NCBI RefSeq assembly: GCF_004117835.1 | Contig: NZ_SDSC01000001.1 | Location: 124,001-188,000 of the forward strand | From: Macrococcus sp. DPC7161 | GTDB lineage: Bacteria; Bacillota; Bacilli; Staphylococcales; Staphylococcaceae | Direction: 5' to 3' | Length of the DNA: 64,000 nucleotides | In this document: positions 19,162 through 27,684 of the stretch, piece after piece | Layout of the letters: each line of letters starts with the position of its first letter | Position numbering within the stretch: the first letter of the stretch is position 1 | Position numbers and translations under genes: made by a program | The notes under the pieces: generated by a model | What the model was told of the DNA's origin: nothing | The model's input: only the letters and a program-made list of their open reading frames with translations | Database searches by the model: none

Positions 19162-19197
19162 AAAAACGCTATTCTTTAATTAGAATAGCGTTTTTTT
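19162..19197 (+). terminator. Terminator of the pdh operon
   Basis: A perfect stem (19162-19175 with 19182-19195; core ACGCTATTCT with AGAATAGCGT) and a run of eight T residues. It ends only a few bases before the ribosome site of the next gene. Confidence 0.88.
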
Positions 19198-19210
19198 ATG
19201 GAGGTAAAAT

Positions 19211-19486
19211 ATGTATAGTTATCCTATTGATCCGTCATGGACAAAAGAAGAAATTATTGATGTGGTAAATTTTTTAGCAGCAGTTGAGTCAGCGTATGAG
19301 TCAAAAGTAAATACTGAGGATTTGAATGTGTTATATCGTGCATTTAAAAAAGTGGCACCAATGAAATCTGATGAAAATAATATATACAAATCATTTAAAC
19401 AAGTATCTGGATTTGATGGCTATCCAGTGATTCAAAGATTAAAAAAAGCAAAAGAAAATAATGAAAAATTCATTTCTATGAAATAA
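19211..19486 (+). CDS. UPF0223 family protein (YktA-like)
   Basis: A 91-residue small protein with the UPF0223 pattern: YPIDPSWTKEEI at the start, then FKKVAPMKSDEN and GFDGYPVIQRLK near the end. The family is conserved in Firmicutes, often near pdhD as here, and has no established function. GGAGG precedes the ATG. No terminator is obvious after it, but the potR promoter region follows. Confidence 0.85.
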   Translation: MYSYPIDPSWTKEEIIDVVNFLAAVESAYESKVNTEDLNVLYRAFKKVAPMKSDENNIYKSFKQVSGFDGYPVIQRLKKAKENNEKFISMK

Positions 19487-19555
19487 AAAATCAAGTTGCC
19501 TATTTTTATTAAAAATTTGGAAATTGGATTGAATCATTTCATAAAATTTGATAAA

Positions 19556-19594
19556 TTTAATAATAGTTAAACAAAAAGTTTATTATTATTAAAC
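19556..19594. promoter_or_regulatory. Twin operator-like repeats before the pot operon
   Basis: TTTAATAATAGTTAAAC (19556-19572) and GTTTATTATTATTAAAC (19578-19594) are related 17-base elements in opposite orientation. Their starts lie 22 bases apart, two helical turns. They lie between a possible promoter (TTGAAT 19529, TAAATT 19552) and the regulator gene at 19612, the usual place for autoregulation. Confidence 0.45.
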
Positions 19595-19611
19595 AATAAA
19601 GGTGTGACATT

Positions 19612-20154
19612 ATGGATATCGGTAAGAAGATTAAAGATTTGCGCCGACAAAAGAATTTAACACAAGAAGAATTAGGAGAACGTACAGATTTATCTAAAGG
19701 CTACATCTCACAATTAGAGCGTAATTTGTGTTCTCCCTCAATGGAAACGTTCTTTAATATATTAGAAGTTTTAGGTTCTGAGCCGAAAGACTTCTTTAAC
19801 GAAAAATTATTCGATCAACGTATTTATTATCCTGTTGAAGAACATACCATTTATGATGAATATGATAATGGTTATTTACTCAAATGGCTTGTTCCAGATT
19901 CAAATGAATATGATATGGAACCGGTAATTATTACTTTAAAGCCAGGATGTGAGTATAAAAAGTTTGAACCGAGTATGTCAGAAAGCTTTATTTATGTTTT
20001 AGAAGGTGTTGCGAGTCTTCGAATTGGTAAAAAAATATATAAAGCCAATGCTTCAGAATCTTTTTATTTTAAAGCGAATGAATCTCATCAACTATTTAAT
20101 GATACAAAAGAGGACGTACGCGTATTAATCGTTGCGACAGAATCTTATTTATAG
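19612..20154 (+). CDS. XRE-cupin transcriptional regulator of the polyamine operon
   Basis: A 180-residue regulator with an N-terminal helix-turn-helix (residues 3-58; TQEELGERTDLSKGYISQLE) and a C-terminal cupin domain (about 105-178), the PuuR-like layout in which the cupin senses a small metabolite. It is followed ten bases later by potA, so it is the first gene of the polyamine transport operon and probably its regulator. Paired 17-base elements lie just upstream. The ligand (spermidine or putrescine) is inferred from context. Confidence 0.88.
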   Translation: MDIGKKIKDLRRQKNLTQEELGERTDLSKGYISQLERNLCSPSMETFFNILEVLGSEPKDFFNEKLFDQRIYYPVEEHTIYDEYDNGYLLKWLVPDSNEYDMEPVIITLKPGCEYKKFEPSMSESFIYVLEGVASLRIGKKIYKANASESFYFKANESHQLFNDTKEDVRVLIVATESYL

Positions 20155-20163
20155 GGGGATATT

Positions 20164-21246
20164 ATGAAGAAATCAATTACTTTTGAAAATGTATCAAAAT
20201 CTTATGGTGATACTCAAGTATTAAATCATATCAATTTTGATATTGAAGAAGGTAAGTTTTACACATTGTTAGGACCATCTGGTTGTGGGAAAACCACAAT
20301 TTTGAGATTGATTGCAGGTTTTGAAAAACCTACAGAAGGCAACATCATCTTTGATGACAAAGTAATCAATGATATCCCTGCAAATAAAAGACGTGTAAAT
20401 ACTGTATTCCAAGACTATGCTTTATTTCCTCATTTAGATGTTTATGAGAATGTAGCATTTGGTTTACGTATCAAAAAAATGGACAATAAAACAATAAAGC
20501 AAAAAGTAACTGATGCATTAAAACTTGTGAAGTTGGAAGGTTTCGAAAAAAGAAACTTAAAAGAAATGTCAGGTGGACAAAGACAACGTGTAGCAATAGC
20601 ACGTGCAATTGTAAATGAACCTGAAATCATTTTACTAGATGAACCTTTAAGTGCATTAGATTTGAAATTGCGTACAGAAATGCAATATGAATTACGTGAA
20701 ATACAACAACGTTTAGGCATTACATTTATCTTTGTCACTCATGATCAAGAAGAAGCATTAGCGATGAGTGATTATATTTTTGTCATGAATAAAGGAAGAA
20801 TTGAACAAAGTGGGACACCACTAGATATTTATGATGAACCTGTGAATCGATATGTTGCTGACTTTATTGGTGAATCTAATATTGTCTCAGGCATTATGAG
20901 AGATGATTATGTCGTTGAAATCTATGGCAAACGATATAGCTGTGTTGACAAAGGATTTAAACAAGATGCACAAGTGGATGTTGTGATTCGACCTGAAGAT
21001 ATTGAATTAACGACGGTAGAAAAAGGAAAGATTCCTGCAAAAGTTGATTCACAATTATTTAGAGGGGTGCATTATGAAATTTGTTGTTTTGATGAGAGTG
21101 GGAATGAGTGGATTATTCATTCTACGAAACGTGCTGTGATAGGCGAAATGGTCGGATTAACTTTTGATGATGAAGCTATCCACATTATGTTACCAGGTGA
21201 AACTGAAGAAGAGTTTGATGCGCGTATCGAGTCGTACGAGGTGTAG
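20164..21246 (+). CDS. potA: Polyamine ABC transporter ATPase
   Basis: A 360-residue ATP-binding subunit powering spermidine/putrescine import. Walker [10 protein letters not shown] is at 37-45, the signature [14 protein letters not shown] near 135 and Walker [13 protein letters not shown] near 156, followed by the switch histidine in THDQEEAL. The C-terminal TOBE-like domain (about 280-360) is the usual regulatory extension. GGGG precedes the ATG. It lies two bases before potB. Confidence 0.95.
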   Translation: MKKSITFENVSKSYGDTQVLNHINFDIEEGKFYTLLGPSGCGKTTILRLIAGFEKPTEGNIIFDDKVINDIPANKRRVNTVFQDYALFPHLDVYENVAFGLRIKKMDNKTIKQKVTDALKLVKLEGFEKRNLKEMSGGQRQRVAIARAIVNEPEIILLDEPLSALDLKLRTEMQYELREIQQRLGITFIFVTHDQEEALAMSDYIFVMNKGRIEQSGTPLDIYDEPVNRYVADFIGESNIVSGIMRDDYVVEIYGKRYSCVDKGFKQDAQVDVVIRPEDIELTTVEKGKIPAKVDSQLFRGVHYEICCFDESGNEWIIHSTKRAVIGEMVGLTFDDEAIHIMLPGETEEEFDARIESYEV

Positions 21247-21248
21247 CG

Positions 21249-22055
21249 ATGAATAAAGCAAAAAAATACTTTTTAATCCCATATCTCATTTGGATTGTTT
21301 TATTTATCATTTTGCCGTTGGTAATGGTATTTTATACAAGTTTTACAGATATCAATGGTCATTTTAGTTTTGAAAACTATAAAACGATCTTATCGACAAC
21401 ATATTTAAAAATGATGTTAAGTTCATTAATTTATGCAACAATCATTACGATTTTATGTTTGATTTTATCGTATCCCATTGCTTTAGTTTTAAGAAGAGCT
21501 AAAAACAAACAGTTTTGGTTGTTATTAATCATTTTACCTACTTGGATTAATTTATTATTAAAAACATATGCATTTATCGGTATTTTCAGTAAAGAAGGTA
21601 CTATTAATGATTTTCTAAATATTTTTAGCATCCCTGATATTCAATTATTATTTACCAATATTGCGTTTATTTTTGTATCTGTTTATATTTATATCCCATT
21701 TATGATACTACCGATATTTAACAGTATGGATGAAATTCCAGAAAACTTGTTACAAGCTTCTCGTGATTTAGGTGCCGATGAAATGACGACATTTAGAAAA
21801 GTCATTATGCCGCTTTCAATGGAAGGTGTTAAAACAGGTATTCAAGTTACATTTATTCCAGCTTTAAGTTTATTCATGATTACAAGATTAATTGCTGGGA
21901 ACAAAGTAATTAACTTAGGTACTGCAATAGAAGAACAATTTTTAGTAACACAAAATTATGGTATGGGTTCAACCATTGCTGTATTTTTAATTTTAGCAAT
22001 GGCACTAGTCATGATTGTTACTAAATCTAAAAATGAAAGTGAGGTAAACAAATGA
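21249..22055 (+). CDS. potB: Polyamine ABC transporter permease PotB
   Basis: A 268-residue inner-membrane permease with six hydrophobic helices. The cytoplasmic EAA-like coupling loop, LLQASRDLGADEMTTFRKV, is near residues 170-188 and contacts PotA. Its stop codon overlaps the potC start by four bases (ATGA). With PotC it forms the heterodimeric channel. Confidence 0.94.
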   Translation: MNKAKKYFLIPYLIWIVLFIILPLVMVFYTSFTDINGHFSFENYKTILSTTYLKMMLSSLIYATIITILCLILSYPIALVLRRAKNKQFWLLLIILPTWINLLLKTYAFIGIFSKEGTINDFLNIFSIPDIQLLFTNIAFIFVSVYIYIPFMILPIFNSMDEIPENLLQASRDLGADEMTTFRKVIMPLSMEGVKTGIQVTFIPALSLFMITRLIAGNKVINLGTAIEEQFLVTQNYGMGSTIAVFLILAMALVMIVTKSKNESEVNK

Positions 22056-22855
22056 AATTAAGAGGAAAACTATTTTTATTTGCTGCCTTATTCATTTTAT
22101 ATTTTCCAATCTTTTATTTAATGTTTTATTCATTCAATTCTGCTGGAAATATGAATCACTTTGAACATTTTACGTTAGATCATTATAAATCTGTGTTACA
22201 AAATAAACGTTTAATCGTGATCATATTGAATACATTAGCAGTTGCTTTAATCGCTGCTAGTATTTCAACGATTATTGGTATTTGTGGTGCATTAGGTATC
22301 CATTATATGCGCAATAAAAAATTAAAAGTAGGACTACTGACATTAAATAATATTTTAATGGTGAGTAGTGATGTCGTTATTGGTTCATCGTTTTTACTAT
22401 TATTTACGATTATTGGTCATTTCACTGGTATGGGACTTGGCTTTTGGTCTGTGTTGATCAGTCATATTGCATTTAGTGTACCAATTGTTGTATTAATGGT
22501 ATTACCAAAGTTATATGATATGAACCAATCATTAATTAATGCCAGTTATGATTTAGGTGCATCTACGTGGCAAACCATTTCTAAAGTCATTATTCCACAT
22601 ATTATTCCAGGTGCAATTGCAGGTTATTTTATGGCATTGACATATAGTTTAGACGATTTTACAGTAAGTTTCTTTGTTACAGGGAATGGATTTAGTGTAT
22701 TAAGTGTAGAAATCTATTCAATGGCAAGAAAAGGAATCTCTATGGAGATTAATGCAATCAGTACGATTTTATTTGTTATAATTATGGCGATTATTTTAGT
22801 TTATTATTACTTAAGTAGTGGTAAAGAAAAGAAACGAAAGAGAGTAGGTGCTTAA
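22052..22855 (+). CDS. potC: Polyamine ABC transporter permease PotC
   Basis: A 267-residue permease with six hydrophobic segments. The EAA-like loop INASYDLGASTWQTISKV is near residues 168-185. It overlaps potB by four bases and abuts potD, whose ATG follows one base after the stop. The lysine/arginine-rich tail (KEKKRKRVGA) marks a cytosolic C-terminus. Confidence 0.94.
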   Translation: MKLRGKLFLFAALFILYFPIFYLMFYSFNSAGNMNHFEHFTLDHYKSVLQNKRLIVIILNTLAVALIAASISTIIGICGALGIHYMRNKKLKVGLLTLNNILMVSSDVVIGSSFLLLFTIIGHFTGMGLGFWSVLISHIAFSVPIVVLMVLPKLYDMNQSLINASYDLGASTWQTISKVIIPHIIPGAIAGYFMALTYSLDDFTVSFFVTGNGFSVLSVEIYSMARKGISMEINAISTILFVIIMAIILVYYYLSSGKEKKRKRVGA

Positions 22856-22856
22856 T

Positions 22857-23930
22857 ATGAAAGCTTTAGTACAATTAATCGCCGTATCTCTTATCGTTAG
22901 TGTTGGATTATTAATCGCGACAAAATTCATTGATCCACCGCCTAAAGCAGGAAAAGACAATGTTTTATATGTTTACAATTGGGGAGAATACATGGATCCT
23001 GCGATAATAAAAAAGTTTGAAAAACAAACGGGCATTCGTGTGATTTATGAAACATTTGATTCAAATGAATCAATGCTTGCAAAAATTAAAAATGGTGGTA
23101 CACATTATGACGTTGCAGTTCCTAGTGAATATGCAATTCAAAAAATGGCAAAAGATCATTTATTAATCCCAATTGATAAAAAGAAAATTCCTAATCTTAA
23201 AAACATCAATCCGGACTTTTTAAATTTACCATTTGATAAAAACAATCAATATTCAATTCCGTATTTTTGGGGGACTGTTGGTATTTTATATAACCCTGCA
23301 AATACGAAAGGCATTGATTTTTCGAGTTGGGACAGTTTGTGGGATAAACGTTTAAAAAATAACGTTTTAGTTGTAGATGGTGCACGTGAAGCAATTGGTT
23401 TTAGTTTGAACAGCATGCATGAGTCACTAAATGAAACAAACCCAACTAAACTTGCGAAAGCTGAGAAAAAGCTTGAACTGTTAGCACCAAATGTTAAAGG
23501 TGTCGTAGCTGATGAAATTAATACAATGATGGTTCAAAAAGAAGCGGATGTTGCTGTCGTATGGAGTGGTATGGGCGCAGATATTATGACTGAAAATGAT
23601 AAATTAGATTTCGTTGTGCCTAAAGAAGGATCAAACTTATGGTTTGATAATATCGTTATTCCAAAGACCGCACAAAACGTTGAAGGTGCGCATAAATTTA
23701 TTAATTTTTTACTTGATGCGAAAATTGGTAAGCAAAATACAGAATGGGTTGGTTATGCAACACCTAACCAAAAAAGTTATGCATTATTGGATAAAGAAAC
23801 AAGAGAAGATGAACGCTTCTATCCAAAAAAAGATGTTCAACAAAAGCTTGAAGTTTATAAAGATTTAGGACCTGAAAACATTGCGAAATACAATGAATTA
23901 TTCTTAAAATTTAAAATGTCGTTGAAATAA
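22857..23930 (+). CDS. potD: Polyamine-binding protein PotD
   Basis: The start is set at ATG 22857 (357 residues), six bases after AGGTG. A GTG at 22848 overlaps potC. The mature domain has the PotD fold markers: VYNWGEYMDP near 43, then an aromatic-rich ligand site with YFWGTVGILYN near 138. The N-terminus is a hydrophobic segment (residues 3-22) without any lipobox cysteine, so it is probably held by an uncleaved signal-anchor or released, unlike the lipoprotein PotD of Bacillus. Last core gene of potRABCD. Confidence 0.93.
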   Translation: MKALVQLIAVSLIVSVGLLIATKFIDPPPKAGKDNVLYVYNWGEYMDPAIIKKFEKQTGIRVIYETFDSNESMLAKIKNGGTHYDVAVPSEYAIQKMAKDHLLIPIDKKKIPNLKNINPDFLNLPFDKNNQYSIPYFWGTVGILYNPANTKGIDFSSWDSLWDKRLKNNVLVVDGAREAIGFSLNSMHESLNETNPTKLAKAEKKLELLAPNVKGVVADEINTMMVQKEADVAVVWSGMGADIMTENDKLDFVVPKEGSNLWFDNIVIPKTAQNVEGAHKFINFLLDAKIGKQNTEWVGYATPNQKSYALLDKETREDERFYPKKDVQQKLEVYKDLGPENIAKYNELFLKFKMSLK

Positions 23931-23977
23931 TGTTAAACTGTTACTAACACGCATTGAATCTTTAAAGGAGTGACAAT

Positions 23978-24820
23978 ATGTCAAGAAATGAATATGTAGA
24001 GACAGTAAAGCCTGTGAAACGTACAGCTGAAAAGATTTTCGGGTGGCTAGCATGGTTAATGTTATTAGGTGCAACTATTGCATTATTGTATTTATTGCTC
24101 GTTCAAGGTAACACAGAAGGTTTCAAACAAAACTTACAAGATATCTTTACACAAGCAATAAATGATCCTAAAAATGCTGAGTTTAAAGCGCAATTGGACC
24201 AAGCTGGGATTTCTGTAACAGAATTAGTCCCAATGATTACACAAGTATTATGGGGCTTTGTAATTTATACGATTGTGCCTTTAATTTTTGGTTTATTAGG
24301 TTTATTCACAATGAAGAAACGTATTTTATCAGGAATTTTGTTATTAATTGCTGGTTTATTAACAACACCATTATTTTTCACTTTTGTATTGGCGTTAGTA
24401 CCATTATTTTTCTTTATCGCAGCCATTTTAATGTTTGCTAGAAAAAATAAAGTGATTCAATCTCAAAATTATTATGAACCAAAACAAAGTCATACATATG
24501 ATAACAATCGTCATGCAGCACCTTATGTTGATCGTGACGATAACATTGAAAGATCTCGTTATCAAGAGGATACTAATCATGTGACGCGTGAAAATACAGT
24601 TAATGATGAGTCACGTCGATCATCTGAATATGTTTATGATGCTGATCATAAATCACCATCAAATTATGATTACCATGATCATGAACGCGAAACGGTTTAT
24701 GAAAGCAAAAATGGTTTTGAACATGATTACAATGAAAGCCAAGATCATAAAAAAGATATCAATGCGATGGATGAAAGAAGAGAAAATTACAATAATCGCA
24801 TGAATAATAAAGACCAATAA
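23978..24820 (+). CDS. auxB: Membrane protein with acidic/polar tail, AuxB-like
   Basis: 280 residues. Three to four hydrophobic stretches lie near 20-43, 88-108 and 114-152. A long hydrophilic tail (160-280) follows, rich in Asn, Asp, His, Tyr and charged residues, apparently disordered and cytosolic or surface-facing. AAAGGAG precedes the ATG. It sits 47 bases after potD with no terminator, exactly where S. aureus has AuxB, a factor linked with AuxA to lipoteichoic acid stability and beta-lactam susceptibility. Assignment by position and topology from memory. No enzymatic motif is visible. Confidence 0.6.
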   Translation: MSRNEYVETVKPVKRTAEKIFGWLAWLMLLGATIALLYLLLVQGNTEGFKQNLQDIFTQAINDPKNAEFKAQLDQAGISVTELVPMITQVLWGFVIYTIVPLIFGLLGLFTMKKRILSGILLLIAGLLTTPLFFTFVLALVPLFFFIAAILMFARKNKVIQSQNYYEPKQSHTYDNNRHAAPYVDRDDNIERSRYQEDTNHVTRENTVNDESRRSSEYVYDADHKSPSNYDYHDHERETVYESKNGFEHDYNESQDHKKDINAMDERRENYNNRMNNKDQ

Positions 24821-24845
24821 AAAAAGCCCTTTTGGGCTTTTTTTA
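24821..24845. terminator. Bidirectional terminator after the auxB-like gene
   Basis: AAAAAGCCC (24821-24829) pairs with GGGCTTTTT (24834-24842) around TTTT, with T-runs in both directions. It also covers the end of the convergent UPF0637 gene. Confidence 0.88.
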
Positions 24846-25454
24846 TTGGTGTAAAGGTAGTAATTTAAAAAATACATTTTCAATTTCTTTAAGAAACGCT
24901 TCATCAGATTTAAAAATGTCATGGTCAGGTGTATAGATTTTACCAAACAATAATTCACCTTTTTTAACATCAACTAAACGTTTTAGTTTTTCATTAATGG
25001 CTTTATTACTTAAATCTTTAATGTAATCAAATGATTCATTCATATGATCGCCTTTGATAATAAAGTCATCTCCAAGCGATTTAATAACATGTAATTGTTT
25101 TTTCCACTTTTTATACATCACAGGCTTCAATTCTGACTCATAAATAATTCCATACAATACAAACATATGACTATTAAATAAGCCGATTTGAAAATGAGGT
25201 AACATTTTATATCCACGTTTATTTGTCGCAAAAGCCACCCATGTATCTTTAGGTGGATTTGTTTTTCTACGAAGATGCTTTGCGACATGTGGGTAAAATT
25301 GTTCGTCGGTATGTTGTGTTAAATATTCACTAAAGTAAGTACCCATTGCCTCAAGTTTAGGTCGAGTCGTCTCTATTAATGCTTTCATTCTTGGTTCTAA
25401 GCCTTCAACAGTAAATACATCAAAATCTTGTTGTGTTAAATGATATTGATTCAT
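24843..25454 (-). CDS. UPF0637 (DUF1054) family protein, YktB-like
   Basis: The start is set at ATG 25454 (203 residues) after GAGGG on the minus strand. An ATG four codons upstream has no site. The protein shows the DUF1054 pattern, with FTVEGLEPRMKALIETTRPKL near the start and WVAFATNKRGYKMLPHFQIGL mid-protein. Family members are conserved in Bacilli next to yktC, as here, with no known activity. Convergent with the auxB-like gene and sharing its terminator. Confidence 0.85.
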   Translation of the reverse strand: MNQYHLTQQDFDVFTVEGLEPRMKALIETTRPKLEAMGTYFSEYLTQHTDEQFYPHVAKHLRRKTNPPKDTWVAFATNKRGYKMLPHFQIGLFNSHMFVLYGIIYESELKPVMYKKWKKQLHVIKSLGDDFIIKGDHMNESFDYIKDLSNKAINEKLKRLVDVKKGELLFGKIYTPDHDIFKSDEAFLKEIENVFFKLLPLHQ

Positions 25455-25591
25455 TTTATCCCTCAAATCTCTTATTATTTTATTTAATTATGTTGAAAAT
25501 GAAATAGAAATACAAGTAATTGAATCATGAAGTGTATCAATTCTTTTTATAAAAAGACTCATGTATAATATGTTGTAATAGGAGGCATATT

Positions 25592-26413
25592 ATGGACGAA
25601 TATTTATTTTTATTAAACATTATAAAAGAAGCTGGTCATAAAATACGTCAAGATATTAATAAACCGTTAAATATTAACGCAAAAAGCAATCCAAATGATT
25701 TAGTAACGAATATGGATAAATCGACAGAACTATTTTTAACAGAAAATATTTTAAGACAATACCCTGATCACAAAATTATTGGTGAAGAAGGGCAAGGAAA
25801 GTATTTATCTTCATTAGATGGTACTGTTTGGATTATAGATCCAATAGATGGCACTTTAAACTTCATTCATCAGAAATCAAATTTTGCAATTTCAATTGGT
25901 ATTTTTAAAGATGGACATCCATATGCTGGCGCAATTTATGATGTGATGAACAATAACTTATATCACGTTAAAGTTGGTGAAGAAGCTTATATAAATGAAA
26001 CAATGATACCACCATTAAATGATACACAATTAAGTGAATCAATTATTTCTTGCAATCCTAATTGGTTAGTTAAACCTGTCATCAAAGAAATTTACCAAGA
26101 TATTATTCTTGACTCTAGAAGTGCAAGAAGTTATGGATCTGCAGCACTCGATTTTATGTATGTTGCATTAGGTAAAACTGATGCCTATCTTACTTTAAGA
26201 CTACATCCGTGGGATTATGCTGCTGGATTAATGATTGTTGAAGCGGTAGGTGGTATTGTAACGAACCAACTGAATGAATCATTAAACCCTTTATATGCGA
26301 ATTCTATTTTAGTTGCGAATAAAGCATTACATCATGAAATCATAACGAAATATTTAAATAAACATCAAGATACGCTACAAAAGATTCATACAGAAAGGTT
26401 TTCTAAAGGATAA
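25592..26413 (+). CDS. Inositol monophosphatase family phosphatase
   Basis: 273 residues with the lithium-sensitive phosphatase motifs: IGEEG (near 61), WIIDPIDGTLNF with metal ligands (near 77-88) and WDYAAGLMIVEAVGG (near 205-219). It corresponds to YktC of Bacillus and SuhB of other bacteria. Members hydrolyse inositol-1-phosphate and sometimes NADP or fructose-1,6-bisphosphate, and the staphylococcal substrate is not evident. GGAGG precedes the ATG. Its last 28 bases overlap tail-to-tail with the convergent gene. Confidence 0.9.
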   Translation: MDEYLFLLNIIKEAGHKIRQDINKPLNINAKSNPNDLVTNMDKSTELFLTENILRQYPDHKIIGEEGQGKYLSSLDGTVWIIDPIDGTLNFIHQKSNFAISIGIFKDGHPYAGAIYDVMNNNLYHVKVGEEAYINETMIPPLNDTQLSESIISCNPNWLVKPVIKEIYQDIILDSRSARSYGSAALDFMYVALGKTDAYLTLRLHPWDYAAGLMIVEAVGGIVTNQLNESLNPLYANSILVANKALHHEIITKYLNKHQDTLQKIHTERFSKG

Positions 26414-27231
26414 ATATAATGTGAACCCTTTTTATGCCCTTGCTTAATTAAATATTGATTCGATAAAGTAATCAGTTGGCGTCTTGTAAATAATCCATTA
26501 CTAAATTTAAGTAAATGAGCGCTAGTAATTTTCTTGTCTGGATAAAGTAGGCGAAATTCCTCTACAATTTTTAAGAATACGGGCTGAATATGAGATATTT
26601 GTTTACATGAATTACAATAAATTAATTGTGCATGTTTTTGCATCGTATCTATCGATTGACAATGTGGACACCTTGCGCCCATTTTTAAATGTTTTAAATC
26701 ATAGTTTGCTTGATAGTTTAAGCATTGAATTTGTTTGATTACATTATTTTGTTGTAGTTTAGAAGATTGCAAAGTAATTAAAGAAGAATCATTACTTCGT
26801 TGTGATATGTGATTACTTAACCATTGTTTAAAATCTTGAAACCTTATGATTTGAGGATGGGAAATGGTTTCAGCAATTAATACAGGTTGTATGTTATAAG
26901 GTTTCCCGACAATATAACTAAACAATTGACAGAGCTGATGCATTTGTATCAAGATCATATTTAGGATAGGTAAATCATGTGTTGTTACAATTTTTAATAA
27001 ATAAATTTGGTTTGAATGTAACAAAATACAATTAACATAGTAGTCATTATAAGCATCATGATAATGGAATGACCATAAGACATGATCTTGTGGACATGAC
27101 CTTACGATTTCATGTAATGATTGCTCAAATTGATGGATGTACTGTAGTTTGTGGAAATGTATTAAGTCTTCTTTATTGAAGTGTATTCTTTGAAATAAAG
27201 CATTTAAATAATTTAGTTGTGAATTCATCAA
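26386..27231 (-). CDS. Uncharacterised protein with a zinc ribbon, possibly NERD-related
   Basis: 281 residues. The C-terminal third has a zinc-ribbon pattern, CPHC and CNSC about 15 residues apart (near 189-207), followed by a winged-helix-like tail. The N-terminal part (about 20-125) alternates strands and helices in a way that recalls nuclease-related (NERD) domains, but the usual catalytic Asp/Glu-x-Lys is not clear. GGAGGG precedes ATG 27231. It overlaps the phosphatase gene at the 3' ends by 28 bases. Function unknown; the nucleic-acid link is inference from the zinc ribbon. Confidence 0.55.
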   Translation of the reverse strand: MMNSQLNYLNALFQRIHFNKEDLIHFHKLQYIHQFEQSLHEIVRSCPQDHVLWSFHYHDAYNDYYVNCILLHSNQIYLLKIVTTHDLPILNMILIQMHQLCQLFSYIVGKPYNIQPVLIAETISHPQIIRFQDFKQWLSNHISQRSNDSSLITLQSSKLQQNNVIKQIQCLNYQANYDLKHLKMGARCPHCQSIDTMQKHAQLIYCNSCKQISHIQPVFLKIVEEFRLLYPDKKITSAHLLKFSNGLFTRRQLITLSNQYLIKQGHKKGSHYIYPLENLSV

Positions 27232-27304
27232 AATCCCTCCTCATTGGCAACATATAGGAATGTTTGAATTTTAGCAAAAACCAAAATTTAATATAAAACA
27301 TAAA

Positions 27305-27337
27305 AAATCACTTCAAAATTTAATTTTGAAGTGATTT
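27305..27337 (-). terminator. Terminator of the YlaF-like gene
   Basis: A perfect 16-base inverted repeat (27305-27320 with 27322-27337, core AATCACTTC with GAAGTGATT). On the minus strand it is followed by a T-rich run, so it ends the transcript of the small gene at 27385-27570. Confidence 0.75.
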
Positions 27338-27384
27338 ATTTCAATATCTGATTATGTATTAAAGGTTTTTATGAATCTTTGTAA

Positions 27385-27570
27385 TTAAAGCCACCCATTT
27401 TCACGATATTTTTTCTTTAAAGTAAATCCGATACCAAATGTAGCTATAAATAATAAAATAGATACAACCATTAATAAATAGTTAACTTCTGCTAAACCGA
27501 TACTAAATAATATAAGCATACATACAGCAAAAACGGCTAGTATAAAGAAAATTGATTTATTTTTTTTCAC
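27385..27570 (-). CDS. Small membrane protein, YlaF-like (DUF5325)
   Basis: About 61 residues from GTG 27570, preceded by GGTGAGG. Another GTG at 27582 is possible. Two hydrophobic helices (about 6-26 and 30-50) with lysine-rich ends make a two-pass membrane hairpin. In Bacillus, ylaF lies next to typA (ylaG) and ylaH, the same neighbours as here, which is the main support for the family call. Function unknown. Confidence 0.55.
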   Translation of the reverse strand: MKKNKSIFFILAVFAVCMLILFSIGLAEVNYLLMVVSILLFIATFGIGFTLKKKYRENGWL

Positions 27571-27628
27571 ATTCCTCACCACTTTACAATTATTTAAGAT
27601 AAATTAACACATTAATTTACGTAATATA

Positions 27629-27637
27629 TGATATAAT
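27629..27637 (+). promoter_or_regulatory. Extended -10 promoter element of typA
   Basis: TGATATAAT is a perfect extended -10, about 48 bases before the typA start. The -35 region is poor, as is common for extended -10 promoters. Confidence 0.45.
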
Positions 27638-27684
27638 ATCACAGTTAGTAAATAATATGTACTGGAAATAAGAAAGGAAATTTT

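Noticed and set aside
27305-27337. Perfect 16-base inverted repeat considered as a mobile-element scar
   Set aside because: U-run on the minus strand and position after a minus-strand gene fit an ordinary terminator.
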